Source of the DNA: Portulaca oleracea
Taxonomy: Eukaryota > Streptophyta > Magnoliopsida > Caryophyllales > Portulacaceae
Length of the DNA: 64,000 bases
Reading direction: 5' to 3'
Assembly: GCA_029582165.1 (NCBI GenBank)
Contig: CM055882.1
Coordinates: 20,859,867-20,923,866, forward strand
In this document: in pieces, positions 1 to 11,140 of the stretch
Layout: each line of letters opens with the position of its first letter
Numbering within the stretch: the first letter of the stretch is position 1
The notes under the pieces: generated by a model
What the model was told of the DNA's origin: nothing
What the model saw: only the letters and a program-made list of their open reading frames with translations
Database searches by the model: none
Position numbers and translations under genes: made by a program

Positions 1-143
1 TGATAAGTTGCGATAGGAAATAATAAATGGAATTGATAAGTTGCGATAAGTTACGTTATGTTGCGTTTATCCTGCGTTAGGTTTTATTTATTTTGTGTTA
101 CGTTTGGGTGCGTTGACGCACAAAAGAACGGGGTCATAGTATT
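1..143. repeat. Right end of a small inverted-repeat element, cut by the window start
   Basis: The stretch has repeated TTGCG/CGATAAG words and ends with GACGCACAAAAGAACGGGGT. The same end pattern (CGCATAAAAGAACGGTGT) closes the complete element at 56977-57171, so this is probably the right half of a related MITE. No coding sequence is visible. Confidence 0.4.
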
Positions 144-533
144 TCAAATGGCCTGAAGAAGACGGTAATATATTGTGCTTTCTGTGCGAGACAGAAATGG
201 AAGTTCAAAAAGGCATCAGATTGTATGGCTGAAGAAACAGGTTGTAAAATGAAGACAAATCTATTAACTCAACTAACAACATAATCAGAGACTAACATAG
301 TGATGAAAAGCAGAGGGAAACTCAACTGTGAACATATACATACTGCAGTCTGCATTCATACTCTCTATTTAGGGAAACAACTATATATCGACATTGGAGT
401 AGGTCCTCGTTGCAGTCTTGTGATTGCAGTATATACACGAGTTTTCTAGAAATACACAATCACTCATGAGACATTCGCCTCTATTTCAAGCCAGAAACAA
501 CTTTGAAATTCCCCAATGCATGCACTGATATCC

Positions 534-3500
534 TCATTGGAACCTTACAACTATGCATGATATGTCATCTTTGCTCTTCCTTGAGACTGCGGCTTCTGTC
601 AAAGTCTTTGCTGCTGCTTGAGCATCCTTTATGGGTTTGATGCAATCTACAGCCTCTTCATTTGACATCACCTGTATTGTTTTTGACACAAATTCAGCAA
701 TGATCGCCAAACATTCTTACATAGTCGCTGGAGATGGTATTGGAAAATGCATACCTTCCATAAACCGTCACTTGCAAGGATGAGAAACTCTGCAGTATCA
801 TCAATGTCCTCCATCATTACATCAGGTTCTGAACTGAGATGCTTCTTCAAGCTCTTATCCCCAAATGCCCTTGCTACTGCTAGTTGTCCGTCCACGCGTG
901 GGACATCACCTGCAAGTTTTACCAATATTTTCTTTTACATTCATCCAACAGCGATTCCAACAAAACTATATTTTGAAATAATGTGTCAACTTTGTGCACT
1001 TCATTCCTTGCCAAAATGCACTTCGTTCTATCTTCATAATCAGTACAATTCACGTCATCAGTACACTTAAAAACAAATTTCCAATCAAAATTTTCGAAGG
1101 TAAAAATACCACTCAATCAAAAGCAACAACATCGGCAGAGGTAGAGCATGAACATAATAATAGCAATTTTTCTCGTACTCATCAAGAAACTTACAGTAGT
1201 GCAGTATTTTATTTTGGCATTTTTCATCAGAATTTGATCAGAGGCATAACCTCATAATTATTGTTAGGATTGCTGCAACTATTCATGAGTATTTTGGTGC
1301 CATTAAACCAATTCTAACAAACCACTATATTGCTCAACTAAGTTCAAGTCAGCTCGTAGTTGGCATTGACGAAACTCTTAACCAATTTGCTGTGCATCTT
1401 ATACAGTCTCAGAAATTCGTCACCGATGGGTTTATTTGGGCTAACAACTCGCCATTTTCAAACAAAACATAACAAATTACCTGGAATATTGGATACAAAA
1501 CCACCACGATCCTCGATATCCTTTTTCTCAGTACCAGGGTCGTGATCTACGGATAGTTGTTGAGCCTTTCCATTTTTGCAGAGGACGGCTCGAGAGTCAC
1601 CCACATTGGCCACAAACAATGTTTGACCATTGAGGAGAATAGCAGTAACAGCCGTCGAACCACCTCTCCCCAACATTTGTGTTTTCTCCAGTATTTCTTC
1701 ATCCGTTTTATCGTATGATCTCTTAATAGCAGCCACAGGGTCAGTCCAAAGGTCTGGCTGTTATTATCATCAGGACATAAAACACATGGACTTAGTATGC
1801 CCAAAATAACAAAAGAAAAACCTGACTATATAATCCAACTGCATAGATCATAATGCAGAAAGTGTTAATTACCTCTTTGAGTATATTTTCAAAGAGATGT
1901 GATTGCAAATAGCTTGCAACATCATGCCCCATGTGTCCATCAAAAATTGCAAACAAACCCAGCTCGTTTTTATCGTCTATTTGCTTAAATTGAGAAACTA
2001 AATAATCTTCCATGGGATGGCTTGCTTTTCCTTTTACTAGGTGAAAACCATGAGTAATATGCTTCGAGATCTTTCCCTTGCCTTTTCCCGTGTCAGGTGG
2101 TGATGAACTGAATCCAGCTTTCACCTATTAGTATCACATAAGTCATAACCAACCAGCTTTTAAACATGGCAACACATAACCAAAATAGTATTAGTGACCA
2201 TGAATTGTTACTATTGAAGGAATAGTGCATGACATGGGTGCATAGTTGCCAGGGTTGGGGATCGGTCGGGATCGAGGATCGAAATCGATAAATTTTAGAA
2301 TCTCATATCGATGGGGGTAGGTTAAGTAGGAACAGTATTTGGGATCGGAATTCGCCGATAATTCTTTTATAGATGGATAAATAAAAACATCCTCTAATTA
2401 TAAGTTGGTATTTTATTAAAGTATTGTTTTAAAATTATTTATTAGTTTCAATTGTTACTTTTAAAATACTAGTATTGGTATTTATTACTTTCCACATTTA
2501 TAGACTATAATCACCAAGTGTGGTGCTGTTGGGCCCAGTGGGCTCTTTTTATTGGGCTCTTTTACTTCTGTAATTATGTGTGCGAGCAGCTTTTAGGCCA
2601 TAACCCCATCCCGCAGAAACCCTAACCCTAAATCCCACAGTCAATTCCCCCAAATGTCTCTCTACTACAACTTCTCACCCTATCCTCTCGGCCGGAAACC
2701 GACGACCGATGGCCGGAGATATCCGTGCCGGTGGAGTCGCAACACTTTCTCGATCAAAAGCCCTAAATTGGTTATTCAGCTTTTAGATCTAGGGTTTTCG
2801 ACTTTTCATTTGTCTTTTTCAAATTAAAGTGTCGGTGGGCGGAAATGGTGACTAGTGATGTCCAGCAAAACCCACCCTTGTTTCGCAGCTTCCGTCAACC
2901 AAAAAGCCCTCAACTTCCACTACGAATGGCCAACAATGTTAGTGACAATCGGATCACTCAAATTTGGCGATCCATGTCGCAATCCTCGTCGACCTAGGGC
3001 GCTATCAATTACCGATTGGGATCGACGACCCCGGAACGGGGATCAGAGGGGGGTGATCGATTGAGGTAACTATGCATGGGTGTGAGGTTTCTTCATCTAT
3101 TCTTCAATGATGGATGCAAATTGCTAACTATTCATCTCTATGGATAACAAGATGCTTGCATTCTCTAGTTAAATCATGGGCAAGTAGAATTTGGTAGGTA
3201 ATTATGCAAAAAACGACTTAAAGGCCCTATATCTTGTCATAATTATTTTAAGAGCTATGCGTTTGCAAAAATAATTTTGGGTTGACATTATTTTTACTAT
3301 AATTGTTTGTGGGTGACATATCTGACAATAATTTTGGCTGAAAATTGATTTGGGCTAAGTATGTTTGACCTGATTTATTGAAACAGTAGCTTCAATCTTT
3401 AATTAGCACATAAGAAGAGTTGATTTCCGATAAAAAAATGCTAAACAAAAAAATATTTGTCTCCCAACCCTTTTTAGCTGGGGTTATTGTTGGATTGTCA

Positions 3501-6034
3501 TCCACAACTAGGTACAACAAAGATAATGTCATTTCAAAATTACTTTTAAAAACACAGGCCTCTTAAAATAATTACGATAAATGTAGGGCCCTTTTAGTCA
3601 CTTTTTCATAAACTATGGGTTGATAGAAATTCAATCTTTATTAATTATTTACCTACATTTATTGAAAGCTACCCGAATTTACCAAAACTTACATCTACCA
3701 AAAGTTATCAAAATTTAGTTTTACCTTATCTTACCTATCAAAAAATTACTCATAGGTACCCACATTTTGAGAAAGCTATTTTTTTGATACTTTTTCAACA
3801 CTAAAACTTGAAGATTTCAATATATTTAGGCGGGAAACTTGTAATTTATGAGTACCTTATGGGTAACATATATGCTTATAGTCCACTTCTCGCCTAAACA
3901 TATCAAAATCTCCAAGTCTTATTGCCAGAAAAGTACCAAAAAATTACAAACTTAAAAATGTATGGTACCCATAAATGAGTTTTGAAAACTTGGGTACAAA
4001 AAATAGTTTTCTCAAAATGTGGGGTACCTCTAAGTAATTTATATTTACCTTATTCTACCCGGTACCCACAAATTGGATAAGCCTAAGGGGCCGTTTGGCA
4101 TGCAATGGGAATGGGAATGAGAATTCATAATACTAGTGGGAATGAGAATTCATAATGGGAATGGGAATTAAAATGTCTTTATAAATTACCAACCCTCTTG
4201 TTTGTTATGTGGTAATTGAAATTGGGAATAAAATTAGGAATAAAAGCATAATTACTAAAATACCCTTTTTATTAAATATTAATGTTTTAATTAATTAAAA
4301 TGGATGGAAAGCTATGATTGACACACATTTACTTTTAGAAAATCCATCCTCAAAAAAAAGAAAAAGAATTTTAGAAAATCAATTACCATATGGAAAAAAT
4401 TAAAAAAAATTATAGTTCATAAAGAATATCTTCCCTAACTAATTTACAAAAGATTAAATTTACACAATATTGATTCATTCAAATTGAACGAAATATATTG
4501 CGTACATGATACACCAATTGTTGACGGCTGTCATACGATTCAATAACTCGACTTGCGGATATATTAGGGTTTACTAATTAATTAGGGTGAGTAATAATGG
4601 TATTAGTAATTAATTAAAAAGGTAATCTTGTAATTTAAAAGTGACTAACGAATTCCCAAGATCAATTACCACCTTCCCCCATGGTAATAGATTCTTGGGA
4701 ATTCACCCATTCTAATCTCATTCTCATTCCTCTATTTTTTTTATTACCATAAAACAAACATGATAATTGTAATCCCCAACCGTCTATTCTCATTCCCAAG
4801 TGGCTATTCCCATGAAACAAACGGCCCCTAAGGGTAAAAGAAAGCTCCAAGTATCATGTACTCCCTCCGTTCCTTATTAATTATCTACTTTGAAAATCGT
4901 GCCACCAAACTTAAAAAGTATATTATAATAATTGTAATAATATACTCCATCTGTTCCATATTAATTGTCATAGTTTTGACTTTCACGGTCTCCAATGTTA
5001 TTCTTTAATTGATAATTTCTTATATAATATATTACTAACAATTGCAATATTATACTTTTATGGTAGTATTTCTCGTGACGAATCTAATGGTGGTTATTTT
5101 GTATAGCAACTCATTGTATATATTGATAAATTTATAGTCAAAATTTTTGAAATTTGACAGCACAATTTCCAAATACGACAGTTAATATGAAACGGAGGGA
5201 GTATTACATAAGGAATTATCAATTTAAAAAATGATATTGAAAACCGTGATGGTCAATAAAATATCAATTAATATGGACTAGAGGGAGTAAGGTCAGATTA
5301 AAAACAATTTAACAGCAGCTTCAAGAGCATTTTGTGCTAGTTTAACACCAACACCTACATTTTATTATTAGAGAAAAATATATATGTACACAGTATGACT
5401 TAACACTATTTTCCCACCATTGAACCTGAGAACATGATACTACGATTTTTCAAGCATATATACAAACTACTGTGAGTATAACTGTGACTATCTAGCGGCA
5501 ATCTTTCATATAATATTAAGGAAAGGACTCATCTTGACATTCTGAGAAAGGCCATCTATCATCTATCTCAATTCTCTTATACCATTTTAGATCAGCATCT
5601 AATTACAAATCCACCAAATCAATATGATCGACCGATTACAACAGTTGCATAACAATGGCTAAAAAAGTCAAAAACTCTGTGCATCTAATTATGGAAATGT
5701 TCTTGTTCTAGTTACCCAAAAAAACAGGAATTTCCAAATTGGCTTCGGGAATTAATCATTTCCAAAGTGGGTAGATCACAAACATCAAATACAGCATGAG
5801 CCAGCAATTGTTCAATTAAATTTAGTTGGTGGTTACATCAATCATATACCAGTTAGCTATTCTGGGCAGCAAGTGGTAAAAAGGAAAGCATAAAAATCTT
5901 CCTGCAGTATGGTTTTTGATTTGGTGAGATTATTAGTTGAAGAATGCATTCATGATAACAAAATGAATAATTGAGGAAAATGATGAAGAAAATGGGGTTA
6001 CCTTCATTTTGTGAAGAATCTCCCTTGCAGTCAT
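534..6034 (-). CDS. Protein phosphatase 2C (PP2C, PIA1/At2g20630-like), five exons
   Basis: This is a Mg/Mn-dependent serine/threonine phosphatase. Exons on the minus strand are 6034-6002, 2124-1873, 1757-1481, 909-755 and 671-534, all with GT-AG introns in matching phase, giving 284 residues ending in RFQ-stop. The first exon encodes MTAREILHKMK, the N-terminus typical of Arabidopsis At2g20630/At4g28400 (PP2C clade F). Visible family motifs are SHPMED (E50, D51), FDGHMG (D73-H75), GGSTAVTAI (127-135), VANVGDSRAV (144-153), VARAFGD (199-205), ASDGLW (233-238) and KDDIS near the end. The metal-binding acidic residues are therefore all present, and the length fits the family. The short first exon was chosen because exon 2 starts with GTG directly after a TACTAATAG acceptor and has no ATG of its own. 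Intron 1 (3,877 bp) is full of transposons. Substrate and role are not visible; PIA1 relatives act in defence signalling. Confidence 0.93.
2241..3074. mobile_element. Non-autonomous hAT element (834 bp) with 8-bp TSD
   Basis: The element is flanked by perfect 8-bp direct repeats CATGGGTG (2233-2240 and 3075-3082), the duplication length of hAT transposons. The ends are CATAGTTGCC and, inverted, CATAGTTACC. The right half looks like a plant promoter and leader: GGGCCCA/TGGGCTC site-II-like motifs near 2530-2570 and a telo-box (AAACCCTAACCCTAAA, about 2617-2632). A 50-codon reading frame runs from ATG 2845 to a stop near 2997. No transposase domain is recognisable. The inner part is either the 5' end of the autonomous parent or captured host promoter DNA. 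Confidence 0.85.
3214..3600. mobile_element. Fold-back MITE (family C)
   Basis: The ends GACTTAAAGGCCCTATAT and, inverted, GACTAAAAGGGCCCTACAT extend into inverted repeats around ATAATTATTTTAAGAG. The interior is AT-rich and non-coding. A related element lies at 46830-47187. The exact ends and target duplication are uncertain. Confidence 0.55.
3738..4036. mobile_element. Fold-back MITE (family A)
   Basis: The inverted ends AAAATTACTCATAGGTACCC and GGGGTACCTCTAAGTAATTT flank a palindromic, non-coding interior. Relatives are at about 10131-10518 and 47187-47540, each showing the same paired TTACT..GAGGTACC ends. Confidence 0.6.
4087..4828. mobile_element. PIF/Harbinger-type MITE (742 bp), TSD TAA
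   Basis: The inverted ends GGGGCCGTTTGGCATG and CAAACGGCCCC (inverted GGGGCCGTTTG) are bordered by TAA at 4084-4086 and 4829-4831. Subterminal repeats of GGGAATGAGAATTC occur on the left and are mirrored on the right. The 3-bp TAA duplication and GGGGCCGTTTG ends are characteristic of Tourist/PIF elements. Confidence 0.85.
4861..5287. mobile_element. Stowaway MITE (outer of a nested pair)
   Basis: It starts CTCCCTCCGTTCC and ends GGACTAGAGGGAG, bordered by TA on each side (4859-4860 and 5288-5289). The length of 427 bp is inflated by a second Stowaway inserted inside it. Confidence 0.8.
4945..5201. mobile_element. Stowaway MITE nested in another
   Basis: It starts CTCCATCTGTTCC and ends GAAACGGAGGGAG, with TA at 4943-4944 and 5202-5203. 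It is 257 bp long and splits the outer element. Confidence 0.8.
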
Positions 6035-6073
6035 GATTGGTGGCTGGGTAGAGAAAGAAGAGAGCAGGAAAGG

Positions 6074-6076
<3 letters not shown>

Positions 6077-6114
<38 letters not shown>
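6077..6114. repeat. (GA)19 microsatellite in the PP2C leader
   Basis: This is an uninterrupted GA run, read as CT on the PP2C sense strand, 43-80 bases upstream of its ATG. CT-rich tracts are common in plant 5' UTRs. Confidence 0.95.
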
Positions 6115-6118
<4 letters not shown>

Positions 6119-6740
6119 TGGAGAGGGAGATTAAAGGTGGAGACAAAAAAAGTGGGTTTGAATGTGACTTCATGTGAGAAAGACGACTTTGAAGAAATGT
6201 TCACATTTTATCTTATATTAATATTATTATTAATCCTTGTGAATTAATTAATTAATAATTTGATTGATGTAGTAGTAGTAGAGGAGTAGTAGTACTAGTT
6301 GGTTTTGGCATTATTAGGATTGGTGAATGGTGAATGGTGAATGGTGAATGGTGAATGGTGAGTGGCCCCTCCTGTTTCCACTAATGTAAGTTGTACGCGT
6401 TTTGGGAGGAGCTAGCAGACCCAGATCTACTGGCTACTACGTACAAAGTCTCCAATAGTCAACCTAACTCTCCACCTCTTTAATCTCCCCATTTCCATCT
6501 CCATCATCAAATAATTCATTCCATCAATTTAACCCATAAATGGTGTATCTGAAACCCCACATTAGCCTGCATATTACACGTACACCTTAATTTGCTATTC
6601 TTTTTGCTTGACTTATAAAAACCCAGAACAGATTTCAAAGAGGGCGATAGGAAAAGGGGGAAACAACATATCATGATCGGACCCTCTGCCTGATACTCTC
6701 TTCATCTATTTCCTGATTTTAAGAGCTCCATGGTGCTCTC
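6115..6740 (-). promoter_or_regulatory. PP2C leader and probable promoter region
   Basis: This non-coding stretch lies directly upstream of the PP2C start codon. It holds AT-rich DNA near 6205-6260 that could carry a TATA element, but none is decisive. A heptamer tandem repeat is at 6322-6363. No coding sequence was recognised. Confidence 0.4.
6322..6363. repeat. GGTGAAT heptamer tandem repeat, six units
   Basis: Five exact GGTGAAT units are followed by one GGTGAGT unit. Confidence 0.95.
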
Positions 6741-6949
6741 TTTTTTTATTCATTTTGTTATGGGGGTCGGAATCTGCGTCAACACAGGCGGGTAGATGGC
6801 TGTTACGTTGCATCTGGTGGATATATGTCAAATCAATTACTCTACTTTCATCAATCTGTTTTCATGTTTATGTCACACAATTAAAACTTACATTTAAAAA
6901 ATCTCACAATAATTCACACTCTACTTTATATTACCTCCGTCTTAACATA

Positions 6950-7154
6950 CTCCATCTATTTCATATTAATTCTCTAAAATGTCGTTTTTGACTAAAAATT
7001 TCATATACTATATTTTTTTCAAAAAATTATAGAATTATATTTTTATAATAATACTTTTTGGTATGAATCTAATGATGTACTTTCGTGTATTATAACATTG
7101 TATATGTTGAGAAATTAATGACATGTCAGGACAATTAATATAGAACGGAGGGAG
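6950..7154. mobile_element. Stowaway MITE (205 bp)
   Basis: It starts CTCCATCTATTTCATATTAA and ends AATATAGAACGGAGGGAG, with TA duplications on both sides. It may sit inside an older pair of ends (CCTCCGTCTT near 6934, GGGATGGAGG near 7340). Confidence 0.75.
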
Positions 7155-8147
7155 TATTTATCATTTAACTAAATTTTAATCATTGATTATGAATAAATTA
7201 CAAAGAATTACAATATAAAATTCTCATCATTAAAAAGATATCTTAGCAAAAATTACAATAGCGCTAATTTCATATCGTAACTCATTGTAATTTAAAAATA
7301 AATAATAGTCAAAATTTAATCAAATGACAAACATTTTGGGATGGAGGTACTAGTTTATATTACCTCCGTTTCCATATGCCATGATCTTTTGTACGTGCGG
7401 TAAATTGGGTGTAGTAAATTGTATGGTTTGACAATGTTGTGGAAAGTGTGATATGGTATGATATGGTAATATACGGTAAAATTTGTGATATGAATGATTT
7501 ATATGGTAGATGATGAGAGAAAATGTGAAAAGTATAGGAGGAAAGTGAGGAGAGAGAAAATTATGATTGTCGTAAAAGTGTGGAATGATATGGTATGATA
7601 TGGAACAATTGTGGTAAGTATGGGAAAATATGGTGGGTGCAGCGTGGAACCACGCAAAAAGAATCGGGTCTGTTGTCTTTGGAAATCGTGCAGTTAAATT
7701 TTAAAAAATTTTGACCAAAAATTTCTCAACATACACAATTAATTGCTAAATAAAATTGTCACCATTAGATTCGTAATAAAAATACTATCACAAAAGTATA
7801 ATATTATTATTGTTAATAAAATATTATGTAAGTAATTATCAATGAAATAATTATATTGAAAACCCTGAAAGTCAAAATTTTGACAATTAATATTAAACGG
7901 AGTGAGTAACGTGGAATAGACAATGGATAGTAAAGGTGGGATAGAGAAGGGAAAGTGGGACAATGCTTGGAATATTAGGTCATATCATTTAAATATATAA
8001 GTTTTTAAGTATTTTTTCGATGTTTCTCTAAAAAAAAGTATGTTTTGGATATTAGTATATTGTACTTTGAGTTGTTGGACAATAATCCACAAATTTTTTT
8101 TGTTAGATAATACTATATCGTCCAATAATAATTGTCACTTAACTTTT

Positions 8148-8255
8148 CTGATCTCATAATACTTGTCATTTTATAATTCCAATGCAACTTTTTCCAACTA
8201 ACTACCTTTTTTATTATTTTTTTAAATACAAAGATGAAAAAAGTTAGAGAGTTAA
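8148..8255. repeat. 108-bp direct repeat, copy 1
   Basis: The segment from CTGATCTCATAATACTTGTC to AGTTAGAGAGTTAA recurs almost unchanged at 8818-8925. It is non-coding. Confidence 0.85.
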
Positions 8256-8427
8256 CAATAAATTACTGAAAGGTACCATATGTTTTGCAGTATCTATTTT
8301 TAGGGGACAATATTATTGAAAATTATTTCTGGGTACCTTGCGTTTCTTAGTAAATATTTTTTGTTGACAAATTATATTTTAAATTTGTTACAAGATCCCC
8401 AAAACTATCTAAAACTGTAAAAATATA

Positions 8428-8662
8428 CTCCCTCTGTTCTTTTTTATCTGTCATTTACGGTTTTCAGTGCCAATTTTTAATCAATAATTTCTATTATAAA
8501 ACTTTCATAGAAAAATATAATATTATACTTTTTAATAGTATTTTTTATTACGAATCTAATGATATTAATTTTGTATGATGAATCATTATACAAATTAAGA
8601 TATTAACGGTCAAAGTTTTTGCCACAATTTTCTAGGCGACAGATAAAACAAAACGGAGGTAG
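8428..8662. mobile_element. Stowaway MITE (235 bp)
   Basis: It starts CTCCCTCTGTTC and ends AAACGGAGGTAG, with TA on each side (8426-8427 and 8663-8664). Confidence 0.75.
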
Positions 8663-8817
8663 TATCTATCTTGATAAAAGCTTGTCAATTTATATTTTCG
8701 CCTCCATTAATATTTGTTTTAATGAATTACTCCATCCGTTCCATATTAATTGACAATTTGACTAAATTTTGACCGTTAATTATTCACAAATTACAATGAG
8801 TTACAATATTAAATTAT

Positions 8818-8925
8818 CTGGTCTCATAATACTTGTCATTTTATAATTCCAATGCAACTTTTTCCAACTAACTACCTTTTTTATTAATTTTTTAAATACA
8901 AAGATGAAAAAAGTTAGAGAGTTAA
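8818..8925. repeat. 108-bp direct repeat, copy 2
   Basis: This second copy of the segment at 8148-8255 lies inside DNA bounded by Stowaway-like ends near 8731 (CTCCATCCGTTCC) and 9040 (GGGACGTAGGTAG). Confidence 0.85.
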
Positions 8926-9854
8926 AGATATACTTATAATTTAATATTAATATTTTACAACTTTCTATACAATACAATATTTAACCAACTCATTTTCTTG
9001 GTTCTTTAAATTTTGGCCATATGGACAAGTAATATGGGACGTAGGTAGTAATATAATGTATTTTGGGAGGTGTTGAATAATAATACACCTGGAATTGATT
9101 CTAGCAATAGATGACTCAATAATGGTCTTACGTGATAGGTTGGGGAGCAAAAAAAATTACAATTGTTTACTAAATTAATGACATATCAGTAAGTCCAAAT
9201 AAGTAGAAATTTTATTTAATAAGTTGGAATAATTGTCAATCACTTTAGAAATTATTCCAAATGAGTCGAGTGTGAGATTAATAGAGAGATATAAATGAAA
9301 TTAAGAGAGGGGGAGAGTTTGCGAGCAATTTTTTAACAATAGTATAAGAAGGATCTCATGAGATGATATGCACGGGAAATCTTTCAATGATTTCATGTAA
9401 TTTTTTAAAAATAATTTTATAGTAATTATCATTTCAATCCTGAAAAAAATTAATTTAATGATAATTAGAAAATAATCAAAAAGTTGTGTAACAATGGTAT
9501 CGTTTGAATAATTTGGTTGTGGAAGCATATTAAAATCCATATTATATTAAATATGAACTAATAATATATGTCTCCCTCCAACTATTTTGAAATAAGGAAT
9601 TCACCCCTAATATATGATAAATTATAAACACCCAACCTAAGGTATAGTTAAAGTGATATATTTGCTATCTAACTATTATAGAGGATATTTATGCCTACTT
9701 TTTCAGATTTGATAAGTAAATTTTAAGAATAAAATTACCAATATACCCTTTATTTAAATAATTCCCATTAATTCTTTCTCTCTCAGCTATCTTCTACCCA
9801 GCTTCGATATGCTTTCCAAGTAGTAGAAAACCAGAGGGCGCAGATCGGGTTGAG

Positions 9855-10018
9855 ATGGCGGCAACCACGGCGGTCGGTGGTGGCACGGAGTCGGCGGCGG
9901 AGGTTTCCAGCATAACCAGACCGACGACCACCCTAGTGGTGCTCTGTTTCAACGCGAACAGAGGAAGGAACGAATCAGTTCGTGCTGCACTTTTTGGCCT
10001 CTTTTTGGGTGTATTCCG
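9855..10018 (+). pseudogene. GC-rich exon-like fragment inside the MULE, unrecognised
   Basis: An open frame runs from ATG at 9855 (MAATTAVGGGTESAAEV at its start) for about 54 codons, without a stop, to a good donor site CCG|GTGAGT at 10019. GC content is far above the surrounding AT-rich DNA. I do not recognise the protein. Position inside a transposase-less MULE suggests captured first-exon DNA. It could be expressed from a captured promoter, but nothing downstream continues the frame convincingly. Confidence 0.5.
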
Positions 10019-10130
10019 GTGAGTTCTTGTGTTGAATTGATGAATTTTGGGCGTCATTAATTGTGGACATAGTTGATTATTTTGGATTGATTTGAATCTG
10101 AGATGACAAAGAGGATCGAGATGGGTTAGT

Positions 10131-10518
10131 TTTCAAAAAATTACTTAGAGGTATCCTAACTTTTGAAGAAACAATTTTTTGGTATCCTAACTTTTCAAAA
10201 TAAATTTTGGGGTACCCTTACTTTTAGGATTAGAAATTACTAGGAGAATTTCCAGCGAAACTCCGATTGATTCAAATCATTTTCGTCCACAAAAACAAAG
10301 GGCATTTTCTAACAAACAAAGGACATTTTCGTCCACAAAAACACTTAATTAATTTCCCACCTAAAACTCACCGGTGAATTCAAATCATTGCCCGGAAATT
10401 CACCTAATTATTTCTAATTCTAAAAGTTAAGGTACCCCAAAATTAGTTTTTAAAAGTTGGTGTACCAGAAAAACATTTCACCAAAAGTTAGGGTACCCCT
10501 TAGTAATTTTTTGGTTAG
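10131..10518. mobile_element. Fold-back MITE (family A) nested in the MULE
   Basis: The inverted ends AAAAAATTACTTAGAGGTAT and CCCCTTAGTAATTTTTTGG are followed inward by matching AACTTTTGAA/TTTGGGGTAC blocks. It is non-coding. Confidence 0.65.
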
Positions 10519-10779
10519 TTTTGGGTTTTGATTTTTTATTTGGGTTGAGTTTGTGGGTGTGTTGTTGGCATTCGGGGTGGTAACGGTGGCTGTTGGAGGT
10601 TGTGGTGGTAGCTTGGTGTTTGTGGTGGCTGGCGTTTTTGGTGATGGTGTCACGGCGAGTTGAGCTGGTGTGCCCTTGATTCCATTGCAATGGAAAACAT
10701 CAAAGTTAGACCTCTGATTTTTAGAGATTTGGTCAACCAAGACCTAGCTCAAAGCAAAATGAAGCCCAAAAGTATTCCT

Positions 10780-11140
10780 ACACAGTGTTAAACACCAATA
10801 TACGCGAGTACGAGTAACATACCACATACATATGGAATATGACAGCTAAGAGGTACTTTGCAAGTGAATGGATCAATCTTTTCTATACATGCAACAGTTG
10901 GTGGTATTACTATTACATTGCTTCTTCTAATTTTTGATTTGGATTGTTCTTTTTTAATTATAATCCTTTTTTTAATGATAGATTTACTAACATACTCCAT
11001 CAATTTGTATTCTATCAAATTCTCTCTCCTGTATCTTTTAAATTTGGTTGTAGAAATGTTGATGGCAAGAAGGAACTCGCATATGGAGGTTCAACAGAGA
11101 AGCTTAAGGAGGGATGAAGGAGCAACACTGGATGATAATG
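10780..11140 (+). pseudogene. Two decayed exon-like pieces inside the MULE, unrecognised
   Basis: One piece reads TLQVNGSIFSIHATVG (about 10855-10905). The second, after a TTGGTTGTAG acceptor near 11053, reads NVDGKKELAYGGSTEKLKEG and then a stop. An intron-like AT-rich stretch separates them. The pattern suggests a captured host gene fragment with introns, now broken. I cannot assign a family. Confidence 0.35.

Larger units (their letters stand above)
2125..6001 (-). other. PP2C intron 1, transposon-filled
   Basis: The donor AAG|GTAACC is at 6001-6000 and the acceptor TACTAATAG ends at 2125. The intron holds a hAT element, two fold-back MITEs, a PIF/Harbinger MITE and a nested pair of Stowaway MITEs. 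About 2.7 kb of the 3.9 kb is recognisable mobile DNA. The other introns of the gene are short (83-571 bp). Confidence 0.85.
6741..9554. other. Gene-free, MITE-rich stretch
   Basis: No gene was recognised. The stretch is AT-rich and contains complete Stowaway MITEs at 6950-7154 and 8428-8662. Partial CTCC..GGAG ends occur near 6934, 7345, 7367, 7905, 8731 and 9040. ATGGTATGATATGG-type repeats lie at about 7440-7640, and a 108-bp segment is present twice. Confidence 0.6.

Noticed and set aside
2617..2640. AAACCCTAACCCTAAA as an interstitial telomere repeat
   Set aside because: Only about two units are present, in a promoter-like setting; it fits a telo-box better than telomeric DNA.
6755..6991. 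A 78-codon plus-strand frame near the PP2C promoter
   Set aside because: It runs into a Stowaway MITE and has no recognisable similarity.
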